A stretch of 64,000 nt of DNA from Cycloclasticus sp. (GTDB lineage: Bacteria > Pseudomonadota > Gammaproteobacteria > Methylococcales > Cycloclasticaceae), in the NCBI GenBank assembly GCA_040743155.1, contig JBFLJU010000001.1:1426001-1490000 (forward strand), in the 5' to 3' direction. The translations under genes were made by a program, and so were the position numbers. Shown piece by piece: positions 17,964 to 26,161 of this stretch; position 1 is the first letter of the stretch; every line of letters begins with the position of its first letter. The notes beneath the pieces were generated by a model that was given only the letters and a program-made list of their open reading frames with translations, did no database searches and was not told where the DNA came from.

Positions 17964-18604
17964 GTTGGGCTTCTTGCATCAGCCCAACCTACGGGTAATG
18001 TTCTACTTTGAATACGGGATTTGTAGGTTGGCGCTGAGTTTACGAAGCCCAACAAATTTACCTCAAAACATTTAACCGTTACATGTGTTCGATTGGGTTC
18101 TGTTGGGCTTCTTGCATCAGCCCAACCTACAGATAATGCTCTACTTTGAATATGGGATTTGTAGGTTGGCGCTGAGTTTACGAAGCCCAACAATCTACCT
18201 CAAAACATTTAACCGTTACATATGTTCGATTGGGTTCTGTTGGGCTTCTTGCATCAGCCCAACCTACGGATAATGCTCTACTGCGGATATGAGGACTTGT
18301 AGGTTGGCGCTGAGTTTACGAAGCCCAACAATCTACCTCAAAATATTTAACCAATGCATATGGCCCATTGGGTTTTGTTGGGCTTCTTGCATCAGCCCAA
18401 CCTACGGGTAATGTTCTACTTTGAATATGGGATTTGTAGGTTGGCGCTGAGTTTACGAAGCCCAACAATTCACCTCAAAACATTTAACCAATACATCTGT
18501 TCGATTGTGTTCCGTTGGGCTTCTTGCATCAGCCCAACCTACGGGTCATGTTCTACTTTGAATACGAGATTTGTAGGTTGGCGCTGAGCCCGCGAAGCCC
18601 AACA
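17964..18604. repeat. REP/BIME array A: five tandem units, period about 137 bp
   Basis: Units begin at 17964, 18102, 18239, 18377 and 18514. Each has two hairpins in opposite orientation. The first is GTTGGGCT/AGCCCAAC ending in CTAC. The second is GTAG followed by GTTGG-C-GCT/AGCCCAAC with one bulged C. The linker between the hairpins and the spacer between units are also nearly identical across copies. GTAG plus an imperfect hairpin is the hallmark of REP elements mobilised by RAYT transposases. Short reading frames inside (for example 17861-18193) are repeat artefacts. Confidence 0.92.
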
Positions 18605-18620
18605 GGATTAGAGCACTGAC

Positions 18621-18929
18621 TTAACTGGTTGTTAAATAGGCGTTAATTGCTTTGTGCGCATGTCCTGCCTTGGACATTTCCATGCGGATGCTGTCGCGTT
18701 GACTATGTGAATATTTTGTTAGAATTTTATTCTTCTCTAAAATAAATTGAATACCTTCCGCGAGTTTGGAAGGTTCAATATTGGGCTTTGAGTCAAACAA
18801 GGTTTTAATCGCGTCATCTCTTGTTTTTTCTAATTCAACAACTGCGTCCCAGTCACCGTTCTCGGCTAATTCAATGAGCTTTTTAGTGTCGGCAATAATG
18901 CTAATCAACTGTTGTAAATCGGCACTCAT
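18621..18929 (-). CDS. fliT: FliT-like flagellar chaperone
   Basis: A 102-residue helical protein directly downstream of fliS, the normal fliT position. Family similarity is weak in sequence but consistent in length, predicted helices (LISIIADTKKLIELAENGDWD) and context. FliT proteins bind the filament cap protein FliD and, in enterobacteria, the FlhDC regulator. It is the last gene of the late flagellar unit and ends 16 bp before REP array A. Confidence 0.7.
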   Translation of the reverse strand: MSADLQQLISIIADTKKLIELAENGDWDAVVELEKTRDDAIKTLFDSKPNIEPSKLAEGIQFILEKNKILTKYSHSQRDSIRMEMSKAGHAHKAINAYLTTS

Positions 18930-18938
18930 AAGGGCTTA

Positions 18939-19331
18939 TTATTGCGCCGCATTGGGGTCAATCGCATCCCAGCCCATTTTAACTTGACTCAATAATTTTC
19001 CTGCCTCATCCAAGAGCGAATCGTCATTCGTCATATTAGCTTGTAATAAAATATGACTAATATATTCATATAAAGCATCAAGATTCTTAGAAATTTCACC
19101 ACCTTGTTCAAAATCTAAGCTGGATTTAAGCCCGCCAACAATTGAAATAGCACTACCAATCTGTTCACCTTTCTTAGCAATATCATTCTGCTTTAATGCC
19201 GCTTTCGCTGACAAAATTCTTGATAAAGCCCCATCCAACAACATTTGAATCAATCGGTGTGGTGAAGCATCCATTACACCACCATGAGCACCCATTTGTT
19301 GATACTGCTTTAATGCTGTTACACCATTCAT
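18939..19331 (-). CDS. fliS: Flagellar export chaperone FliS
   Basis: A 130-residue four-helix protein that keeps flagellin unpolymerised in the cytoplasm until export. The N-terminal YQQMGAHGGVMDASPHRLIQMLLDGAL block and the segment YEYISHILLQANMTND are characteristic. It sits 20 bp after fliD and 9 bp before fliT. Confidence 0.95.
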   Translation of the reverse strand: MNGVTALKQYQQMGAHGGVMDASPHRLIQMLLDGALSRILSAKAALKQNDIAKKGEQIGSAISIVGGLKSSLDFEQGGEISKNLDALYEYISHILLQANMTNDDSLLDEAGKLLSQVKMGWDAIDPNAAQ

Positions 19332-19351
19332 ATTATTCTCCGTAAAATGAA

Positions 19352-20725
19352 TTATTTACTATTTGGATTATAAGCACCTGGCAAGCTAGCCAACTGCTGT
19401 GTTAAAAAACTACTTTGGTTTTGCAATGAACTGACTATCGCATCCATTGCGGAAAATTGAGATAACAAGCGGCTTTCTATCGATGATAATCGCCTATTTA
19501 AGGCCAAACGTTGCTCACCAATATCATCAATACGATCTTGCAAACCTTCGGTACGTGACTCAATAATGCCATCTGAACCAATATAGCCATCAATAATGCT
19601 ATCTAGTGTATTTGCAATACCGTTTGTTGCTGCAAAAAGCTCACCCACTTGATCAAAACTTGAATCTAACGCTTCATCAAGCGTTGTTGAATTTATTTCT
19701 AGCTTGCCCGTATCATCAGTCGTAATACCAAGCTCTGCTAACGTGCTAAAAGTGCTCGATAGACCAGACACCGAAGATGATATTTCTTGTCTAATAGAGT
19801 TTTGAATACCCCTTAAAACTGAATCACCTAACAAAAGCCCACCCGTATCAGTTGTTGCATTATATGAACCTAATGCATTAAACGTACTCACCAAGCCATT
19901 ATAGTTTGCAACAAATTGATTTATTTTTAACTCAACCGCTGCTTTATCTTCGGCAACGGTCAATTTTTCTCCTGCACCTACACCCACAGCCGTTATCGTA
20001 ATACCATCTATAACGCTAGCAAATGTATTGTTGGAGCTACTGATTAGCTGCGCATCAACTTTAATCTGCCCATCTAACGCTGCTGCTGGCTCATTCAATT
20101 GTGCATTAACCAACCTAGATAAACCCGCATCACCCATAGCAGTAATCGTTATCGCATTATCTAAGCCCGTATCATTTGCCGTAAATACCAGCTTCTGTTC
20201 TGTGCCACCTAACCCATCATCCACGTTAATAATTGAAGCTGTTAAGCCTGAATTATCCGTTGCTGCATTTATCGCATCACGTACATCAGTTAACGTATCA
20301 GTTCCACTCACAACGATATCAAAAGAATCGGCAGCTTGAGTTAACGTCAAAGTACCGCCTCCAACTGCTTCCGCGGATGCAAAACCATCTGTTGTTATCA
20401 GCTTATTCGCCTGTGCAAGCTGAATGACTTCAACACCATATTGCGATACATCGGCCGTTTCATCTGCCGTCGCCGTAAAAATATCAGAATCACTCGATGT
20501 TCCTGAACGGACTTGAAAGTCTGTTAAATCCTGTAAACCTTGTACTGCCGATTGGAAAATAGACAGCGAGGATTTTAGCCCTCCATAAGCAGAAATATCG
20601 CCTTGATACTCTGCCTCTCTAACATTAAGTCTGTTCGCCGTTGCCGAGCCTTCCGCAGCCACTAGCTGCGTAACTAAAGAGTTAATATCTAACCCTGACC
20701 CAATACCTGGTGATGAAATTGACAT
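19352..20725 (-). CDS. fliD: Flagellar hook-associated protein 2 (filament cap) FliD
   Basis: The 457-residue filament-cap protein, exported and assembled at the filament tip to fold incoming flagellin. The N-terminal signature SSPGIGSGLDINSLVTQLV and the C-terminal coiled-coil (SRTEGLQDRIDDIGEQRLALNRR) are clear. A central region contains a flagellin hook-IN-like stretch. It lies downstream of flaG and upstream of fliS. Confidence 0.95.
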   Translation of the reverse strand: MSISSPGIGSGLDINSLVTQLVAAEGSATANRLNVREAEYQGDISAYGGLKSSLSIFQSAVQGLQDLTDFQVRSGTSSDSDIFTATADETADVSQYGVEVIQLAQANKLITTDGFASAEAVGGGTLTLTQAADSFDIVVSGTDTLTDVRDAINAATDNSGLTASIINVDDGLGGTEQKLVFTANDTGLDNAITITAMGDAGLSRLVNAQLNEPAAALDGQIKVDAQLISSSNNTFASVIDGITITAVGVGAGEKLTVAEDKAAVELKINQFVANYNGLVSTFNALGSYNATTDTGGLLLGDSVLRGIQNSIRQEISSSVSGLSSTFSTLAELGITTDDTGKLEINSTTLDEALDSSFDQVGELFAATNGIANTLDSIIDGYIGSDGIIESRTEGLQDRIDDIGEQRLALNRRLSSIESRLLSQFSAMDAIVSSLQNQSSFLTQQLASLPGAYNPNSK

Positions 20726-20776
20726 AATTGATTCCTGTTACATGTATTAAACAATACTATGCAAAAATCAGACCTC

Positions 20777-21193
20777 CTATGCCTTTCCGTTTACTAACAA
20801 ACCAACACCTCTCTCATCCGCTACCGCTAATGTCTCCGAAATGTGTTCCGCTATTGCTAACACCTGATCTGATGGGAACTTGCGGATCTCTTGACCTGTT
20901 TCTCTATCTGTAATCGTAATAACAGAACGGCCCGTTTCTTCATGCACCGAGAATTGAATGCCGCGCTGAATGCTTTGAACAAAACTATTCAAGTCACTCA
21001 CCGTTTCTTCAAGCTTCTTTTGCACGTCCTGCGATTCGTTAAGTTCATTTGCCAGCGGCAACACCTTGCCGGCAACCTCAGACTCTAACTTTACTTTACT
21101 AACAGCAACATCCGCAGGCGACACGGCAACAGAAGGTGCTTTAGACGAAACCGCCTTAAGTACTGACTGTAAATTTACCGTTTCCATATTCAT
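20777..21193 (-). CDS. flaG: FlaG family flagellar protein
   Basis: A 138-residue FlaG protein. The conserved C-terminal domain covers about 70-125, with the strand pair IQFSVHEETGRSVITITD and the motif IRKFPSDQVL. FlaG affects filament length in polar-flagellated bacteria; its mechanism is unclear. It lies between fliC and fliD, as in Pseudomonas and Vibrio. Confidence 0.93.
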   Translation of the reverse strand: MNMETVNLQSVLKAVSSKAPSVAVSPADVAVSKVKLESEVAGKVLPLANELNESQDVQKKLEETVSDLNSFVQSIQRGIQFSVHEETGRSVITITDRETGQEIRKFPSDQVLAIAEHISETLAVADERGVGLLVNGKA

Positions 21194-21266
21194 GTCTCCT
21201 AGTTAGGATGGAATCGGCCTTACCTTATCATTAAGATGGATAAGACCGACCCAACGACCTAATAGC

Positions 21267-22676
21267 TTACTGTAGTAAGGCCAACACGTTTTGTGGCAAT
21301 GAATTCGCTTGCGACAAAATTGAAACACCGGCTTGTTGAAGGATTTGCGCTCTTGTTAAAGCAGCAGTTTCTTCAGCAAAATCGGCATCACGAATACGAC
21401 TACGTGATGCGCTCAAGTTTTCTGATGTTGTTTGAATACTTGACACGATAGATTCAAAACGGTTCTGTACCGCACCTAGTGAAGCTCGACTAGAGTTAAT
21501 GGTTGTTAACGCTGCATCAACAGATGCGATAGCTGCATTTGCACCATCAACGGTAGCAACTGTTGTATTAGCGATTGATGTTCCACTCAGTGCACTCGCA
21601 GTAGTAGCCGCTGTAAAACCAGCGTCAGTAGGCGCAGTGCCACCTATGGTAATCCCTGTTGTTCCCGTTGTATCCAAAGTAATAGTACTTCGAGTCGTTG
21701 CGGCTGCAGCAATACCAAGTGCCCCCACAGTAAAGGTACCGCTCGTTTGAGTAACTGAATGGACAATATTTGAACCATCCGTATTTGTCAAGTCAATACC
21801 TGTTCCATCATCAACAGCCGTTACGCCAGTCGCAGCAGAAATAGCATTAATTGAACTTACAATAAGTGTACGATTTCCCGCTTGAGTCGCGCCACCTAGA
21901 TTAAGGTCAATGCTTGCTGTGGTAGTGCCGTTAATAGTGATAGTACCAACACCAGCTGCAGGCACAGCTGTTGTACCGCCACTAACAGTCAAGGCATTAG
22001 CTGTTGCAGTTACATCTGTACCAGACAATGCATTAATCGCAGTGGCTACAGTTGACGCATCACTTGCAACAGCACCTAATGTAACACCATTGATAATAAC
22101 GTCACCTGCTCCAATCGCATTAGCCGTTACAACACCGCCTGTAACTGACGCACTAAAGCTTGCACCCAATGCGGATGTTCTAGCACTAGAAATTGATGAA
22201 ACTGTTACAGTTTCACCCGCATTCGCGCCCACTTGGAATTGCTGTGCGGTAAAAGTACCATCTAATAATTGAACACCATTAAACGCACTAGTTGAAGCCA
22301 CACGATCAATCTCAGCAACTAACTGAGCTGTTTCTAACTGTAGAGCAGCTCGATCAGATGATGAGTTTGTTGCGTTAGCTGATTGAACTGCTAACTCACG
22401 AATACGTTGTAAGTTGTTAGTAATCGCAGCTAAATCACCCTCTGCGGTTTGTGCAAGTGAAATACCATCATTCGCGTTACGTTGGGCTTGGTTTAAACCA
22501 CGAATTTGCGCTGTAAAACGTTCTGAAATAGCAAGGCCGGCAGCATCGTCTTTCGCGCTGTTAATACGTAAACCGGATGAAAGTCTTTGTAACGATGTAT
22601 TCAAAGCATTCTGAGATGTATTCAGGTTTCTTTGAGCCGTTAAAGACGCAATATTACTGTTAATGACTTGAGCCAT
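21267..22676 (-). CDS. fliC: Flagellin (filament subunit)
   Basis: The 469-residue major filament protein. The N-terminal D0/D1 region ([35 protein letters not shown]) and the C-terminal D1/D0 region ([31 protein letters not shown]) are fully conserved. The middle (about 170-375) is rich in Ala, Thr, Val and Gly and contains at least two flagellin hook-IN-type stretches ([35 protein letters not shown]). It has a sigma-28-type promoter, and a TTACTCC-complement ribosome site (GGAGTAA) before the ATG. Confidence 0.97.
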   Translation of the reverse strand: MAQVINSNIASLTAQRNLNTSQNALNTSLQRLSSGLRINSAKDDAAGLAISERFTAQIRGLNQAQRNANDGISLAQTAEGDLAAITNNLQRIRELAVQSANATNSSSDRAALQLETAQLVAEIDRVASTSAFNGVQLLDGTFTAQQFQVGANAGETVTVSSISSARTSALGASFSASVTGGVVTANAIGAGDVIINGVTLGAVASDASTVATAINALSGTDVTATANALTVSGGTTAVPAAGVGTITINGTTTASIDLNLGGATQAGNRTLIVSSINAISAATGVTAVDDGTGIDLTNTDGSNIVHSVTQTSGTFTVGALGIAAAATTRSTITLDTTGTTGITIGGTAPTDAGFTAATTASALSGTSIANTTVATVDGANAAIASVDAALTTINSSRASLGAVQNRFESIVSSIQTTSENLSASRSRIRDADFAEETAALTRAQILQQAGVSILSQANSLPQNVLALLQ

Positions 22677-22770
22677 TTTATTACTCCTTCGTAAGCTAGA
22701 CGCTTACTTTTATCTAAAATTGACGGATATATCTTTCATTCTTCCTAGATATTCACCGCCTCCGACTAAG

Positions 22771-22797
22771 GTATCGGCGCAATAAAATTTTTCTTTA
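22771..22797 (-). promoter_or_regulatory. Sigma-28 (FliA) promoter of fliC
   Basis: On the minus strand, TAAAGAAA, 11 bases, then GCCGATAC. This matches the consensus TAAAGTTT-N11-GCCGATAA with exact spacing. It lies about 95 bp upstream of the flagellin ATG. Confidence 0.85.
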
Positions 22798-22877
22798 GAG
22801 TTTATTTTGAAGTTTTTAATAACAACACAAAACCTGACGCGCATCACAATTTGCAAGAATCGTAGGTTAGGTTTCAT

Positions 22878-23706
22878 GTAGGTTGGTGCTGAGTTTACGA
22901 AGCCCAACATAACCACATGCAATATTTAAAACCCTTCACATGATTGTTGAGCTCATTGTAGGTTGGGCTGCGCTTTTTAAGCCCAACAATGTGGCCGAGG
23001 TATATTCCCTGTTTTTTTTGTGCGGTGCTTTAATCTGTTGGGCTTCCTTCGTCAGCACCAACCTACGTTGGTGTTGCTTACGGGTGTAGGTTGGCGCTGA
23101 GTTTACGAAGCCCAACATAACCATATTCAACATTTAAAACCACTCGCGTGTTTGTTTGGCTCATTGTAGGTTGGGTTGGGCTGCGCTGTTTAAGCCCAAC
23201 AATGTCGCTTGGGTATATTCCCTGTTTTTTTTGTGTCGGTGCTTAAATCTGTTGGGCTTCCTTCGTCAGCACCAACCTACGTTGGTGTTGCTTACGGGTG
23301 TAGGTTGGTGCTGAGTTTACGAAGCCAAACATAACCATATTCAATATTTCAAGCCATTCGCGTGTTTGGTTCAGCTCATTGTAGGTTGGGCTACGCTTTT
23401 TAAGCCCAACGATATGGCCGAGGTATATTCCTTTTTTTTGTGTCGTGCTTAAATCTGTTGGGCTTCCTTCGTCAGCACCAACCTACGTTGGGGCTTTTCT
23501 AGGTTGGCGCTGAGTTTACGAAGCCCAACATAACCCTATCAAAAATACAAACACGACCAAATATCCCCATATGATCGTGTTGGGCTTCATGTAGGTTCGA
23601 TTGGGTTGGGTTGCGCTTTTTAAGCCCAACAATGTGGCCGAGGTATATTCCCTTTTTTTGTGTCGGTGCTTAAATCTATTGGGCTTCTTGCATCAGCCCA
23701 ACCTAC
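22878..23706. repeat. REP/BIME array B: about four units, period 207-220 bp
   Basis: Each long unit has three hairpins: a GTAG-GTTGGYGCT hairpin with an asymmetric loop, a GTAGGTTGGGCTGCGC hairpin ending AAGCCCAAC, and an inverted one (GTTGGGCTTCC...CCAACCTAC). The inverted copies start at 23038, 23251, 23458 and about 23678. Units share a spacer with GTATATTCC and a T-run of variable length. The last inverted element (23678-23706) differs and resembles array A. The array fills the space between the flagellin promoter and the RAYT gene. Confidence 0.9.
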
Positions 23707-23725
23707 GTTGGTGGTCGAATATATT

Positions 23726-24259
23726 TCACCTTTCGCCCCAACCGCCTTTGTCTTTTTCTTTATCACCAGCACCCCAATTTTTGCTTATATCACCCTTTTT
23801 TATATAACGGTGGATGCTTGAATACGGCCATTTAACCGCTTGTTGCACGTAACCATGTTTTACGGGGTTGTAATGTATGTAATTGATGTGCGCTTGATAA
23901 TCGTTGTCATCACGAATTAAATGTTCCCAATAACGGCGTTGCCATATACCTCTTTCACGTTTTGATGCGCGGCTTGGGTTAACGTGTTCGCCTTTTGGTA
24001 TTTTCCGCGAAAAACCGGCTTTTATTAACTTCCAACGTGTTGCGTAATCGTTATCACCAACCGGTAAGGTGATAAGGGCGTGTAAATGATCGGGCATGAC
24101 CACCATGGCGTCTATTTTGAAGGAGTGCCGTTGTTTTACGGTTTGAATGCTTTGGCGCAATGCGTCGATTTTATCGACCAATAAAGTGCTTTTTCTATTC
24201 GCTAAGTTTACGGTGAAGAAATAGCTAGCGCCTTTGATGTTTGCTCGACGGTATTGCAT
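23726..24259 (-). mobile_element. REP-associated tyrosine transposase (RAYT, TnpA_REP) gene
   Basis: A 177-residue single-domain Y1/HUH transposase of the IS200/IS605-like superfamily. The metal-binding HUH motif is His58-Leu-His60 (MPDHLHAL). The RAYT-typical segment GIWQRRYWEHLIRD follows, then YIHYNPVKHGYV with the candidate catalytic tyrosine Tyr127 (or Tyr130). The C-terminus is basic and glycine-rich. RAYTs cut and join REP hairpins at GTAG. The gene is intact and sits between arrays B and C, 19 bp and 36 bp from REPs whose GTAG ends face it from both sides. It is not a usual insertion sequence: no accessory orfB is present. It is coding; the ATG is at 24259. Confidence 0.92.
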
Positions 24260-24295
24260 GCGTTAAATCCTTTTAACGGTGTTTTGTTGTGTAAT

Positions 24296-24929
24296 GTAGG
24301 TTGGTGCTGAAGTATCAAGCCCAACGTATTAATTTAAACATGCCATTGCTTTAAATTGTGCATTTTGTTGGGCTCCGTGCCTTAGCCCAACCTACGGGTT
24401 GTGCGTTGTTTCTTATTATTTTGTAGGTTGGCGCTGATGTAAGAAGCCCCTACAATCCCGATCAAATACGCAAGCACGATCCAATATTCTAGATGGTCGT
24501 GTTGGGCTGCGTGCCTTAGCCCAACCTACGCGGTTGTGCGTTTTTTCTTATTATTTTGTAGGTTGGCGCTGATGTAAGAAGCCCCTACAATCCCGATCAA
24601 ATACGCAAGCACGATCCAATATTCTATAGGGTCGTGTTGGGCTTCATGCTTCAGCCCAACCTACGGGTTGTCGTTATTTCTTATTATTTTGTAGGTTGGT
24701 GCTGATGTAAGAAGCCCAACAAACCCGATCAAACACGCAAGCACGATCAAATGTTCTATAGGGTCGTGTTGGGCTTCATTCTTCAGCCCAACCTACGGGT
24801 TGTACGTTGTTTCTTATTATTTTGTAGGTTGGTGCTGATGTAAGAAGCCCAACAATCTCTGTCAAAAATACAAGCACCGTCCAATATTCTAGAGGGTCGT
24901 GTTGGGCTTCATTCTTCAGCCCAACCTAC
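24296..24929. repeat. REP/BIME array C: five units, period about 134 bp
   Basis: Inverted hairpins start at 24367, 24501, 24636, 24768 and 24901, each preceded by a GTAGGTTGGYGCTGATGTAAG-type direct hairpin. The spacers share the segment CAAGCACGATC and TTCTTATTATTTT. Two units have a changed 3' arm (AAGCCCCTAC instead of AAGCCCAAC), shared between them, showing local unit duplication. The last hairpin ends two bases before the flgL stop codon. Confidence 0.9.
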
Positions 24930-24931
24930 AT

Positions 24932-26161
24932 CTATAGGTGATTGAATAAGGATAGGCCTTGTACTTTTACAAACGCTTGTTGTGCGGCTTGCAAAGATAC
25001 GATTTGCAAGTTAAACCGGCTGATGGCTTCTGCCATGTCTATGTCTTCAATTTGTGACTTGGTTGACTGAATACTTAATTTAAAGTCTTGGTTGACATTA
25101 TCCTGGCTATCTAGAACATTAAGGCGTGCGCCTATTTGTGCTCGTACGTCTAAGATGCGGCCGAGTGCGGTGTCGAGTTGATCTAGGTGGTCATACAAAG
25201 GAATTGAAACGGTTGTTGCACTGATGCTCGTCGGCATGGCTGAAACATTAAGCTCGCCTTCTCCTTGCGTTTTGGCCGTTACTATTATCACATCGGCATT
25301 AACATCGACATTCACTGTATCGTCATTCGTTGTTATCGCCGCACCAAAGTTTGTGGCGGTAGCTGATGGAGAGCCACTAATGGCTACAATAACATTAGTA
25401 GCATCCGCTGCTGGTAGCCCACCTAAGCCATCATCAAAGTGATAGTTAATTCCATTAATTGTTGCAGTTTCACCATGAGCTACTGTGCCCACGGTTAAAG
25501 CCGTTTCCTCGGCAGCTGGTCGATTACTCGATAAATCCGTTGCCAAACCATATAAAGTAGCAAATATGCTTTCTGCATTGCCGTTTTTGTCTTTCAAGTC
25601 AAAAAACACTTCGGCCCCTGAGTTGCCATCGGTAACGGTCCTGTTTTCACCTACTTTTAAATACCGCTCACCTTGATCACCATTAAAGCTAAAACTGCCG
25701 GTTTGCGCCGAACCTGAAAATGGCTCTGTTTGCGCTTTAAAGCCTGCATATAAATAATCACCACTGCCGTCTTTGCTATTAGCCAGCGCAACAATCTCGT
25801 CCAAACGCTGAAACATTTCTAGTGCTATCGATTGTTTGTCTACTGCCGAATTGGTGCCGTTAAACCCTTGAACAGCCAATTCACGTACACGCTGTAAATT
25901 ATTGGTGACACTGTTCAGCGCGGTATCGGATAATGACAGACGGTTTCTTGCATAATCTAAGTTGTCTTGAAACTGATCGATTCGGCTAAGCGATTGGTTT
26001 AAGTCGAGCAACCTCACGGAGCCTGACGGGTCATCAGACGGCGTGAGAATTCGTTTGCCGAGCGATATTTGTTGTTGCGTTTGGTTAACTTGCGCCTGCT
26101 GAAGCAAGATTGAGTTTATACCCAGTTGTTGCGCTAGGCTGGTTGAGATTCTGTCCATCAT
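24932..26161 (-). CDS. flgL: Flagellar hook-associated protein 3 FlgL
   Basis: Hook-filament junction protein. The 409 residues exceed the usual 300 or so. The N-terminal D0/D1 (RISTSLAQQLGINSILLQQAQ, ISLGKRILTPSDDPSGSVR) and C-terminal flagellin-like regions are intact. The extra length is an inserted domain (about 220-320) with a TINGINYHFDDGLGG stretch resembling hook-IN repeats. It shares its first base region with the flgK stop and is followed immediately by a REP hairpin. Confidence 0.94.
   Translation of the reverse strand: MMDRISTSLAQQLGINSILLQQAQVNQTQQQISLGKRILTPSDDPSGSVRLLDLNQSLSRIDQFQDNLDYARNRLSLSDTALNSVTNNLQRVRELAVQGFNGTNSAVDKQSIALEMFQRLDEIVALANSKDGSGDYLYAGFKAQTEPFSGSAQTGSFSFNGDQGERYLKVGENRTVTDGNSGAEVFFDLKDKNGNAESIFATLYGLATDLSSNRPAAEETALTVGTVAHGETATINGINYHFDDGLGGLPAADATNVIVAISGSPSATATNFGAAITTNDDTVNVDVNADVIIVTAKTQGEGELNVSAMPTSISATTVSIPLYDHLDQLDTALGRILDVRAQIGARLNVLDSQDNVNQDFKLSIQSTKSQIEDIDMAEAISRFNLQIVSLQAAQQAFVKVQGLSLFNHL

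Noticed and set aside
17861-18587. Several short open frames across REP array A on both strands (for example 17861-18193 minus, 18354-18587 plus)
   Set aside because: Their peptides repeat the same motif (such as LGFVNSAPTY) because they translate the palindromic repeats. No ribosome site or family is recognisable.
21499-22272. Alanine/valine-rich open frames opposite fliC
   Set aside because: They mirror the low-complexity central region of flagellin on the other strand.
22710-23807. Short open frames within array B and upstream of fliC
   Set aside because: Same repeat-derived peptides; one also overlaps the sigma-28 promoter of fliC.
17964-24929. CRISPR array
   Set aside because: Units are 130-220 bp with several internal hairpins, and the spacers are conserved rather than unique. 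No cas genes are present. The RAYT gene explains the repeats better.
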